Below, in pieces: positions 57,601 through 64,000 of a stretch of DNA of 64,000 nt (positions are counted from its first letter, which is position 1; every line of letters starts with the position of its first letter). Position numbers and translations under genes: made by a program. A model generated the notes under the pieces. That model saw nothing but the letters and a program-made list of their open reading frames with translations, did no database searches and was not told the DNA's origin. Source of the stretch: Chrysiogenes arsenatis DSM 11915 (lineage in GTDB: Bacteria > Chrysiogenota > Chrysiogenetes > Chrysiogenales > Chrysiogenaceae); the NCBI RefSeq assembly GCF_000469585.1, contig NZ_AWNK01000001.1:62731-126730 (forward strand), in the 5' to 3' direction.

Positions 57601-58259
57601 TTTTTGTGACTAAAGAGATTTTAGGTGAAGTCTATGGGATATTATCGAGAAAAATATATTCTTCTACTTGCAGTAATACTGATATCGCCATTACACATCT
57701 CTTGAATGAAGCAATACAGCGTGAGTATGCGGTGAACCCCTTCCCAAAGGAAAGTGATTTGATTTTCACTCTTCCCTGGCGACTGGTAGCGGGTGATAAG
57801 GAGAAAATTTTAGAAAACGTAATTCAAACAATTGAAATAAAAGGATTTTCATGCAACGTACTTGCCAATTTTTCCATTCATGCATGGCTTCTTGATGACA
57901 TAACCCTTTCGGAAGCAGCTATCAAAGCAATGAAGTTGCAAAATGCCTACATGCCTGACGTAACCATGCGCTGCGCTTTGGCTTATGCACTCAACGGGAA
58001 AGCCCAAAAAGCATTAGAATTTCTAAAAAAGGTTACCGACATAAACAATACCTACTTCAGTAATCATCACCCTGCTGTTCGCTATAATGTTTTTTCGCTG
58101 CTATTTGCTGCGTTGGGTCGTCAAGATATTGCGTCGTATTATGGCAGTCTCGCCAAGGATAATGATCCGTACTATTATTACTGGGCTGATTGTGCGCAAC
58201 GTGTTGTTCCCACGCAAGAAACAATTGACCTAAGTTTTATATCCTACCTCAGCACTTGA
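54657..58259 (+). CDS. Large GT-B glycosyltransferase with duplicated donor-binding half
   Basis: A 1200-residue protein with GGAGGG before its ATG. Residues 1-310 are helical and unassigned. A GT-B region follows: LKIAYVYDRLVGNSPGKLL near 317, YWCHGNFKYD near 443, then the nucleotide-sugar half around 505-600 with LGSIGRYIKLES, LACGGGGEDN and SGESVNEYLV, like SPINDLY/GT41 enzymes. A second, diverged copy of that half occupies about 695-785 with VGGNGRIEALS and VHCGGGDAEI. The last 400 residues are helical, TPR-like in places (ALAYALNGKAQKALEFL). AT-rich codon use sets it apart from the sugar-synthesis genes before it. Substrate unknown; a protein or glycan glycosylation role is inferred from context. 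Confidence 0.78.
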   Translation: MLSISFGHQKWAKWDKFLQQSKFESYILDLTETLLSANAGNLSEIFGAFHKIETVHSVFQKPQFAPIYAELFAIIRDQVFIPLCRKQEFNYDFLWALQILRDGNIRPQVTSISQQFRHEITIAHQNLPNNTMDKFILSNVLLFLDVLDGHNWDETRVLFTQRYADVITHEVVQGHNDLNVIRRLCHFLYKNLDDAIFIFRDYVYSSAFWEKDELTQKANIFWAVSILWNVYNAETNWLQLYEKWLELFLRAIDEDRRELVFFLHYPLSHVYFNLTHTQDEWKKFNDEVEIPLSHYVELLCQKIPIAPVSRECKGSGSLKIAYVYDRLVGNSPGKLLVSHLQTLCADNQAQHQYYVYDIGYIEKSHSDPQYIDMVRQAGAQYINAHTLCNANQQYGLYYNHFEKCLLLRNHMIDQQIDVMIACNNRETFNFLFASRSAPIQIYWCHGNFKYDVSGIDKRITHIGSKLHDEPFIFHRFALAQDQSFLGGEKADDLRAAQTRRQQFPPGTIILGSIGRYIKLESRPYLEAVATIMQMYPQCIYLACGGGGEDNIRTITYELGIADRFYFEGWVDANIYAHIIDVYLNTFPLPSGESVNEYLVANNGAGVVSFRFDVVDPDDYMSFYQNSLSQGLLAFDEYVSCALEMIATVNMHGSEFSRDLMMTHNHEKGIISTINMQSSAAEQMKEKSIIVRSRFPVDSVFVGGNGRIEALSADYLAFIAKLLHRSPFLIYVHCGGGDAEILRDFFQRESLTERYHLKSNVNALHFVADIIISPFAYAADSLKVDSITTLRIMNHLLNNNRHPEALLLWKAMTFSKHVLNTFSYAPHLAAMVTCKLKQISQLDIGQLERMFSQCQDASRQVRCIAYLASQAHHSLVKRFIACVPYSTLPNRDIIGRLGAICLLYSDEINLLEIVETIYSGDTTYIAEEMCRSWGNNTEQSIDKQLSALRIKFLESIIHRTPECYLDYLDKVLQNHHVTGRFGFFVTKEILGEVYGILSRKIYSSTCSNTDIAITHLLNEAIQREYAVNPFPKESDLIFTLPWRLVAGDKEKILENVIQTIEIKGFSCNVLANFSIHAWLLDDITLSEAAIKAMKLQNAYMPDVTMRCALAYALNGKAQKALEFLKKVTDINNTYFSNHHPAVRYNVFSLLFAALGRQDIASYYGSLAKDNDPYYYYWADCAQRVVPTQETIDLSFISYLST

Positions 58260-58279
58260 AACATGAAAGGCTTTTATAA

Positions 58280-59692
58280 ATGCTTGAAATATTACTCATT
58301 AACACTTCGTACCCTTTACTCCAAAGGGAATACTCTTCGTTTGGTCCCCCACTAGGAATTCTATCAATTGCCTCAGCACTTCTTGAAAGCGGATTTAAGG
58401 TAACCTTCGTGGACCCTCAAGTTCAGCCGGATTACGATGATATTATTGAGTCTTCACTTATAAGAGGTCCACTCTTTGTGGGGATGTCCGCCTATCTGGG
58501 TGAAAATATTCAAAACGCCCTTCGTTTCACACGCAAAGTGAAAAATGGATACCCAGAAATACCGGTGGTGTGGGGTGGCCCGGTAGCATCCTCGTTGCCT
58601 GAGAATTGCATTATTGAGGGTGGAGCTGACTACACTGTTATAGGAGCAGGAGAATCAACCGTAGTTCAACTGGCACATTTCATCCAGAATGGTGATTTGG
58701 AGTCAATCCGGCAACACCAGCATATTAGTGTAGCGTTATCCAATGGCACAATCAAAAAGGGAACAAATTACACATTCTGCGGCGATCTCGACGATTTGCC
58801 CGCAATCCGACTGGATCTATGGGAAAAAGGCATTGAGCGCTATAGGCACATTCCAATCATAACATCAAGAGGTTGTCCTCACAGATGTGCTTTTTGCTAC
58901 AATACATTCGCAGCTAAAGGCAAATTCTTTTTGCGAAGCGGGAAATCAGTAATATGCGAAATGCATTATTGGCACAATAAATTTAACATCAGCAACTTTG
59001 TATTTATGGACGATAATTTTTTATTGGACGAGGCAAGATCTATAGAGATATTCCAGGCTGCATTCGAATATGGCTACAAGATTGGGCGAGTTTACGGGCA
59101 TCTGAATAACTTCACTCCGTCCATCCAAGACATTCTTTGTCAGAATAAAATTAGCGTTACAATGTGCATTGAGTCAGGCTCACATAAAATTCGCCAATTG
59201 CTAAATAAAAACATTAATATCGATAAAGCGCTGAAACTTATTCAAAAATTTACTTCATTTGGAATTAATTTCACAACTGCATTTATGTTCGGGCTGCCAA
59301 CAGAAGATGACAATGATATCCGGCAAAGTATCGAAGTTGCCGCCCAAGTGAAGCAACTTTCCTGTGGCAAAGCAAATTCAATGTTCTACCTGTATGCCCC
59401 TCAGCCTGACGACAAAATCATCATTGACACCAATCAGAAAGAGGGCATAGATTTTTCGCTTGCTGTCCTTTCTCGGGTTGAAGTCGTACCTGTGCCTCCA
59501 ACTAATTTTATTGATTTGAGGATGAGACCATGGATGACTGATGATGACAGTGAGTTTTACCTTGCACTGACTCAACTCTGGCTCTACTACTTCACAAATC
59601 AATTTAGAATTACATTTAAAGACTTTGATCCTCAGGAAATCCTTTCTGCGTTTCCTAGGCTAAAGCGTTTATTTAGTGGACTTACGTTATGA
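58280..59692 (+). CDS. B12-binding-domain radical SAM protein
   Basis: A 470-residue protein. The N-terminal B12-binding fold has FGPPLGILSIASALLESGFK near residue 25, VWGGPVAS near 95 and VIGAGESTVVQL near 118. The radical SAM core has the cluster motif GCPHRCAFCYN (CX3CX2C) near 198. FMDDNFLLDE near 242 and MCIESGSHKIRQLL near 297 are core strands. I do not see the DxHxxG cobalamin His motif, so binding may be base-off without His or absent. Such enzymes methylate or rearrange unactivated carbons. It is coupled to the next radical SAM gene by a four-base overlap. Confidence 0.87.
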   Translation: MLEILLINTSYPLLQREYSSFGPPLGILSIASALLESGFKVTFVDPQVQPDYDDIIESSLIRGPLFVGMSAYLGENIQNALRFTRKVKNGYPEIPVVWGGPVASSLPENCIIEGGADYTVIGAGESTVVQLAHFIQNGDLESIRQHQHISVALSNGTIKKGTNYTFCGDLDDLPAIRLDLWEKGIERYRHIPIITSRGCPHRCAFCYNTFAAKGKFFLRSGKSVICEMHYWHNKFNISNFVFMDDNFLLDEARSIEIFQAAFEYGYKIGRVYGHLNNFTPSIQDILCQNKISVTMCIESGSHKIRQLLNKNINIDKALKLIQKFTSFGINFTTAFMFGLPTEDDNDIRQSIEVAAQVKQLSCGKANSMFYLYAPQPDDKIIIDTNQKEGIDFSLAVLSRVEVVPVPPTNFIDLRMRPWMTDDDSEFYLALTQLWLYYFTNQFRITFKDFDPQEILSAFPRLKRLFSGLTL

Positions 59693-61677
59693 CTAGAGAT
59701 CTATGTCATACGCCAGACTATCAGATGGCAATGAATAACTTAAATCAGATTAGGGTGCTTGGCTTAAAAGCAACATTTTTGTGCAACAGTCGGTGCGGTT
59801 TTTGCTGGCAGCCCCACAGAAAACGTGAAGCCGATATCTCTCCGAAAGCGCTGGACAACCTATCACCACTTATTACTGCGGGGGGGCTGAAAATAATCCA
59901 GCCAGCGGGCGGGGAAATATTTCTCTGGAGGCCGCTTATCGATTTTTTACAATATGTGGAAAGTTACAACAAAGAGATCAAAATGTACCTTGTAACGAAT
60001 GGGACTCTCTTTGACACATATTGGTACCACCGGGTAGAGTCGGGATTTATTTCTACTGTGAGTCTTAGTGTTAACGCCCCAACTAGAGATCTGTACCAGA
60101 AAATCAGCGGACGAGATAATTTCCTGAAAGTTAAACATGCAATTGACACACTCAGCGAAATTAAGAAAAAAACCCCTTTCACTCTGCAAATTTCATTTGT
60201 AATGACAAGACCTTTATTGGGTAAACTGAATGAATTTGTTACTCTTGCTGCGGGAAAGGCAGATACCTTGCTTATACGCAAGTGGCGTGCACCATCAATT
60301 TACGAAGAAGATTTAGCATTTTACCGAGAAAATCACATTCCCGCGCACCTTGAGGAAGAGATGGTCTGTGAAATTCTTCGCACCCACGACCTTGCTACCT
60401 CACAAGGGCTTTGTTTTGATTACTCACAATATAGCTTAGACGTAAATAGGGCACCCATCTTTTCTCCTTTTCAAACCCCAAGCTATGAGTTCACTGACCA
60501 AAGGTGTGTACACCTCGACAACCAGATACAAGTAGAACACACCGGCAACGTGAGACTAGGTTGTAATTTCTCTGGGCAAAGCATAGGAAACCTTAATGAT
60601 AAAAATATTGTGGAAATCTTAGCAGACCCCTCAGTGAACAAGATAAGAGAAAGGGTGGTTGGAAACAAAGATTATCTCTTTTGTCCCCCAAAAATGGGGC
60701 TCTTCTCATGTCCTTTTTCGCTTCGTGAGATCCAACAGATGAAAGGGATTAACCGTTATATAACAGAACTCCCTCGTTTTGCATTTGTACGTAACTCGCG
60801 TGTAATGCTTCAACCACGCATTCTGGAACATTATAGGAAGATAATAGCAGGTACAGTTGAACTGCTAACATCATCAACTCCTGCCCATGTCGCAGAATAT
60901 GGTTATGGCCCACTAACGCCCGTTATGGTGGCTGTTGCAACATCATACTGGCCATGCCGAGCTGTAGATCCTAGAACAGTTGATCATATTAGAAAATACA
61001 TGACAAACTGTTGCCTGCCTAACGCAGACAAATATGTTCAAAATACAAATAACCCGTTACGGAATAAGGATAAAAGTTCTTTTTCTGTAGTTGTACTCAA
61101 CGAAAATGCAACTGAACAGGATGTGATTGAAGCTACAGAAAACGTCATCTCAGACGGTCATTTGGTTGTGCATGCGGGCATTTATCATCACATAGAAATT
61201 CGGAAATTGCTGATCACACTTTTAGAATCACCGGAATGGTTATTAGTTCACAACTTCGGCTATTTGACGTTTTGTTTCAAAAAAACTCTGAGCAGTAAAA
61301 GTCGAATTCACCAAGCGTTGCGTGATACCTACTCGGATGTAATGCAAGCTGTAGATTCCATGCTCTTGCTTCAAAAAAAAGGAATAAGAAAAATAGCACT
61401 GTTTGGAGCAGGGAGACATACACGATGGCTTCAGACATTTTCGACTCTCTATTTAGGAAGGAGCCCTCAGATCATCGCCATTGTTGATGATCACCCTGAT
61501 ATCAATGCTAATTGTTTTAATATGTGCGTAACGAAACCATCGGCTCTCAATATTGAGTCGATTGATGCAATTTTATTATCCACTAATGACAAACAGAAAA
61601 TATTCTTTGATCGCTGTCGCCTGCTATATGGGGAAAAAGTCAGGCTAATTGATTTATATGCTACATCACTTCAATGA
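59689..61677 (+). CDS. Radical SAM protein with SPASM-like middle and Rossmann-like C-terminus
   Basis: A 662-residue protein starting inside the previous stop (ATGA). The cluster motif CNSRCGFCWQ is near residue 32, IQPAGGEIFLWRP near 72 is the SAM-contacting strand, and a later Cys set (RCVHL near 276, LGCNF, LFCPP, LFSCPF) could hold an auxiliary iron-sulfur cluster. From about 565 a GAGRHTRW motif begins a small nucleotide-binding-like domain with IIAIVDDHPDI. The substrate is not predictable; a sugar or peptide of the nearby glycan is plausible. Confidence 0.85.
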   Translation: MTRDLCHTPDYQMAMNNLNQIRVLGLKATFLCNSRCGFCWQPHRKREADISPKALDNLSPLITAGGLKIIQPAGGEIFLWRPLIDFLQYVESYNKEIKMYLVTNGTLFDTYWYHRVESGFISTVSLSVNAPTRDLYQKISGRDNFLKVKHAIDTLSEIKKKTPFTLQISFVMTRPLLGKLNEFVTLAAGKADTLLIRKWRAPSIYEEDLAFYRENHIPAHLEEEMVCEILRTHDLATSQGLCFDYSQYSLDVNRAPIFSPFQTPSYEFTDQRCVHLDNQIQVEHTGNVRLGCNFSGQSIGNLNDKNIVEILADPSVNKIRERVVGNKDYLFCPPKMGLFSCPFSLREIQQMKGINRYITELPRFAFVRNSRVMLQPRILEHYRKIIAGTVELLTSSTPAHVAEYGYGPLTPVMVAVATSYWPCRAVDPRTVDHIRKYMTNCCLPNADKYVQNTNNPLRNKDKSSFSVVVLNENATEQDVIEATENVISDGHLVVHAGIYHHIEIRKLLITLLESPEWLLVHNFGYLTFCFKKTLSSKSRIHQALRDTYSDVMQAVDSMLLLQKKGIRKIALFGAGRHTRWLQTFSTLYLGRSPQIIAIVDDHPDINANCFNMCVTKPSALNIESIDAILLSTNDKQKIFFDRCRLLYGEKVRLIDLYATSLQ

Positions 61678-61702
61678 AAACTCGTTGCCCAAAGGATTCA
61701 GA

Positions 61703-62482
61703 ATGCCGTCAAATGAAAATTTCATAGCCAATATTTTAAAAACGCGCCAATCAAATAGAGAGTTTATAGATTTCCTTAAGAAACTCAATTTTTCACCAAG
61801 GACAATCATAGATGTTGGGGTAGCAACGGGAACACCTGAAATCTATGGACTAAATAATGAAGCATTCCTCGCGCTGATAGAACCAATCGTTGAGTTTAAC
61901 GCAATGCTTGAGCCTATTCTTAGGCGGAGAAATGCGCACTTATATTCATGCGCTGCGGGTGCATTTGATGGGCAGGTAGAGATTTGGGTTACCCCTGACA
62001 TGACAACTTCCTCTTTGCTGGTTCCGATGAATGCTACCGAAGATGCGCTACGGAGAAATGTGACTTGCTGCCGTTTAGATACCCTATACAATAAGCACGA
62101 GTGGCTTGCCCCTTTTCTATTGAAAATCGACACACAAGGCGCAGAATTGCTGGTACTTGAAGGAGCTCAGGAGGTGCTCAATCATACTGAAGTAGTGATG
62201 CTTGAGGTGTCACTTTTTCCTTTTTCTCCTGGGCTCCCTGAGTTTTATGAAGTAGTTTGCTACATGAAGACTTGTGGGTTCGTTGTATATGACTTATTTA
62301 ACGGGCATAACAGGCCTCTTGATAATGCGAGAGGACAGGTAGATGTGGTATTCGTTAAAGAAAATGGAATATTCCGAGAGGATAGCCGATGGGGCACTGA
62401 AGAGCAATGTCAAGAGTTTCTGCAATGTAAATTCAGAAATGAGGTTTACCAAAAATTGAATCCTCATTTCTCTCCAGACTGA
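61703..62482 (+). CDS. FkbM family methyltransferase
   Basis: About 259 residues from ATG 61703, which has AAAGGA seven bases upstream. Longer starts at 61649 or 61658 overlap the preceding gene. RTIIDVGVATGTPEIYG near residue 36 is the SAM loop, and FLLKIDTQGAELLVLEGAQE with EVVMLEVSLF near 140-170 is the FkbM core. FkbM enzymes often O-methylate sugars or polyketides, in line with a glycan locus. It ends the plus-strand AT-rich run. Confidence 0.86.
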   Translation: MPSNENFIANILKTRQSNREFIDFLKKLNFSPRTIIDVGVATGTPEIYGLNNEAFLALIEPIVEFNAMLEPILRRRNAHLYSCAAGAFDGQVEIWVTPDMTTSSLLVPMNATEDALRRNVTCCRLDTLYNKHEWLAPFLLKIDTQGAELLVLEGAQEVLNHTEVVMLEVSLFPFSPGLPEFYEVVCYMKTCGFVVYDLFNGHNRPLDNARGQVDVVFVKENGIFREDSRWGTEEQCQEFLQCKFRNEVYQKLNPHFSPD

Positions 62483-62511
62483 ATTCACTAGAGTAACGAT
62501 TTTTCAGAAAA

Positions 62512-62530
62512 TGCTCCTCTAGGAGGAGCA
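62512..62530. repeat. Perfect 8-base hairpin after the glycan operon
   Basis: TGCTCCTC pairs with GAGGAGCA around TAG. The plus-strand side lacks a T-run. On the minus strand TTTTCTG follows, so it would terminate better in that direction. It may mark the boundary between the methyltransferase and protease genes. Confidence 0.5.
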
Positions 62531-62589
62531 ACAACGATGTGTCATTGACAATGTGTTACACTTGAATAGTGCCTAGGAGGCATATGGTG

Positions 62590-64000
62590 ATGACATCTAT
62601 CCGTCAAGTATTTAAATTACAAACCGGCCTTATAGCGCGTATCAGTTTGGCCATGTTTTGTATTGTTTGCTTTGGAACAACATTCGCCCATGCACAGCGT
62701 CCATATAAATTCCTGAATGAACTTCCTGTACCAGAACAGCCAACGCTGTCAGCCATCATGGTTCACAGCTCGGGGGAATTGCCTGAACGGGTTAAGGAGA
62801 CTGTGGGACGTTTGCGCGACAAAGTGCAACGCGAGGGCACCACACGGGTTATTGTCCGTTTAAACGTAGTTCACGACCCTGAACACCAGCTATCCGGCTC
62901 GAGCGTTGTCGACCAGCGTGAGCGCGTTGCGATCAAACGGGAACAACTCGCACGAAGAATGTCTGATAAAATTCCCCCGTACCAAGCCTCGCGACTGGGC
63001 TTCAAAGAATTCGAGACTATTCCGTATGCGAGCATGGAAGTTGATGCTCAATTACTTGAGGAACTTCTGGACATGCCAGACGTGATTGACGTGGAAGAGG
63101 ACTATCTGTCTGCCCCGACACTCGCGCAGTCCATACCGCTCATAAAGGCTGATGCCGTGTGGGCCAGCGGCCATAGCGGTAGCGGGCAAACAGTCGCCAT
63201 TCTTGACACAGGGGTTAATAAGAATCATGCATTTTTATCCGGAAAAGTAGTCTCTGAAGCCTGTTACTCAACAACGAGTGGCAGTACCATCCTGAGCCTG
63301 TGTCCTGGTAGTGTCAGCGCATCCACGGCTGTCAATTCCGGACTGGACTGCAACACTGCTATTGCCGGATGCGGTCATGGTACCCATGTGGCGGGCATTA
63401 CGGCAGGTTCCGGGGGAAGTTTTTCCGGTGTCGCAAAAGATGCCTCTATCATTGCCATTCAGGTATTCAGCCGCTTTAACAGCGCTGCCCAATGTGGCAG
63501 CACTCCTGCCCCGTGTGCTCTGAGTTACAGCTCTGACCAGATAAAAGCCCTCGAACGCGTGTACGCTTTACGAAACACATATAGTATCGCCTCCGCCAAT
63601 ATGAGCCTTGGCGGCGGCTCTTATAGTGCCCACTGTGACGGCACAAATACCTCGCTGAAAACGATCATCGACTCTTTGCGGGCTGCCGGTATTGCAACAG
63701 TAATAGCTTCCGGCAACAATGGTTATACGTCATCTATCAGTGCCCCAGCCTGTATATCAACCGCAATCAGCGTTGGATCGACAACGAAAAGCAACACTGT
63801 AAGCCCCTTTTCAAACAGTGCAGCAATACTTGACCTACTCGCGCCTGGTTCCTCTATCAACTCATCCATTTCCAGTGGTGGCTATGCGTCCTGGAACGGA
63901 ACATCCATGGCAACACCACATGTAGCGGGAGCATGGGCTGTTCTCAAATCAATGAAACCCAGCGCAACCGTAACTGAGATACTTTCTGCTTTTCAATCGA
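62590..64000 (+). CDS. Secreted subtilisin-like serine protease (S8), N-terminal part
   Basis: The gene runs past the window's right edge. AGGAGG at 62575 is nine bases before the ATG at 62590; an ATG at 62584 is too close. A signal peptide (IARISLAMFCIVCFGTTFAHA) is followed by an inhibitor-like prosegment with TRVIVRLNVVHDPEHQ and DMPDVIDVEEDY. The catalytic triad is visible: Asp in VAILDTGVN near 204, His in GHGTHVAG near 263 and Ser in NGTSMATPHVAG near 438. The oxyanion Asn lies in ASGNNGYTS. The peptidase is exported and self-processed. GC is higher than in the preceding genes. Confidence 0.92.
   Translation, partial: MTSIRQVFKLQTGLIARISLAMFCIVCFGTTFAHAQRPYKFLNELPVPEQPTLSAIMVHSSGELPERVKETVGRLRDKVQREGTTRVIVRLNVVHDPEHQLSGSSVVDQRERVAIKREQLARRMSDKIPPYQASRLGFKEFETIPYASMEVDAQLLEELLDMPDVIDVEEDYLSAPTLAQSIPLIKADAVWASGHSGSGQTVAILDTGVNKNHAFLSGKVVSEACYSTTSGSTILSLCPGSVSASTAVNSGLDCNTAIAGCGHGTHVAGITAGSGGSFSGVAKDASIIAIQVFSRFNSAAQCGSTPAPCALSYSSDQIKALERVYALRNTYSIASANMSLGGGSYSAHCDGTNTSLKTIIDSLRAAGIATVIASGNNGYTSSISAPACISTAISVGSTTKSNTVSPFSNSAAILDLLAPGSSINSSISSGGYASWNGTSMATPHVAGAWAVLKSMKPSATVTEILSAFQS

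Noticed and set aside
58280-62482. A ribosomally made peptide (RiPP) cluster around the two radical SAM genes
   Set aside because: No small precursor gene, leader-recognition domain or peptidase lies in the AT-rich block, and the gaps between genes are too short to hide one. A glycan role fits the neighbours better.
62545-62573. A sigma70 promoter before the protease gene
   Set aside because: TTGACA is present, but no acceptable -10 box lies 16-18 bases downstream.

Overview
This is a chromosomal window from a Gram-negative, flagellated bacterium of medium GC. It carries an outer-membrane barrel, a Maf-type flagellin glycosyltransferase, a chemoreceptor, a periplasmic c-type-haem sensor and c-di-GMP enzymes. 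The DHH-CBS-nucleotidyltransferase fusion, the folP-cdaA-cdaR order and the type of housekeeping genes recall Chrysiogenota, Deferribacterota or Desulfobacterota-like lineages. That placement is inference, because there is no rRNA or ribosomal protein gene here to settle it.

Layout. 1-4.4 kb: end of an outer-membrane barrel gene, then recB. 4.4-6.8 kb: a small accessory patch with a Fic protein, an unknown protein, a 53-residue protein and two extragenic repeat copies. 6.9-16.5 kb: housekeeping genes aroG-like, cca, a PHP phosphatase cut short at its end, a DCC-family protein, asd, then prs-pth-dnaB-ogt. 16.6-23.9 kb: SulP transporter, chemoreceptor, site-2 protease, queC-mogA and a PAS/GGDEF-like/EAL protein. 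24.0-29.1 kb: guaB-guaA with a terminator, tRNA-Pro(GGG), a transglutaminase-like protein and an N-formylglutamate amidohydrolase. 29.1-40.9 kb: ybbA/ybbP-like ABC exporter with divergent tesA, a dihaem diguanylate cyclase, folP-cdaA-cdaR, a YidD-like protein, copA, plsC and a NUDIX hydrolase.

40.9-62.5 kb is the unusual part. On the minus strand a Maf gene is followed by a 2330-residue two-module NRPS (C-A-T-C-A-T-TE), then the NUDIX gene and plsC. Divergently, one long plus-strand run holds a Gfo/Idh dehydrogenase, an SpsF-type cytidylyltransferase, a class III aminotransferase and a GNAT acetyltransferase. These four look like a set for making a CMP-activated amino sugar. The run continues with a decayed HEPN-like gene, a YhcH-family protein, a 1200-residue glycosyltransferase with a duplicated donor-binding half, two radical SAM proteins and an FkbM methyltransferase. 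The genes after about 53.7 kb are clearly AT-richer than the rest and were probably acquired. My best reading is a flagellin or surface glycan locus, with sugar synthesis, Maf transfer and elaborate decoration by radical SAM, methyl and possibly peptidyl groups. The NRPS next to maf is the most novel element. The window ends inside a secreted subtilisin-like protease gene.
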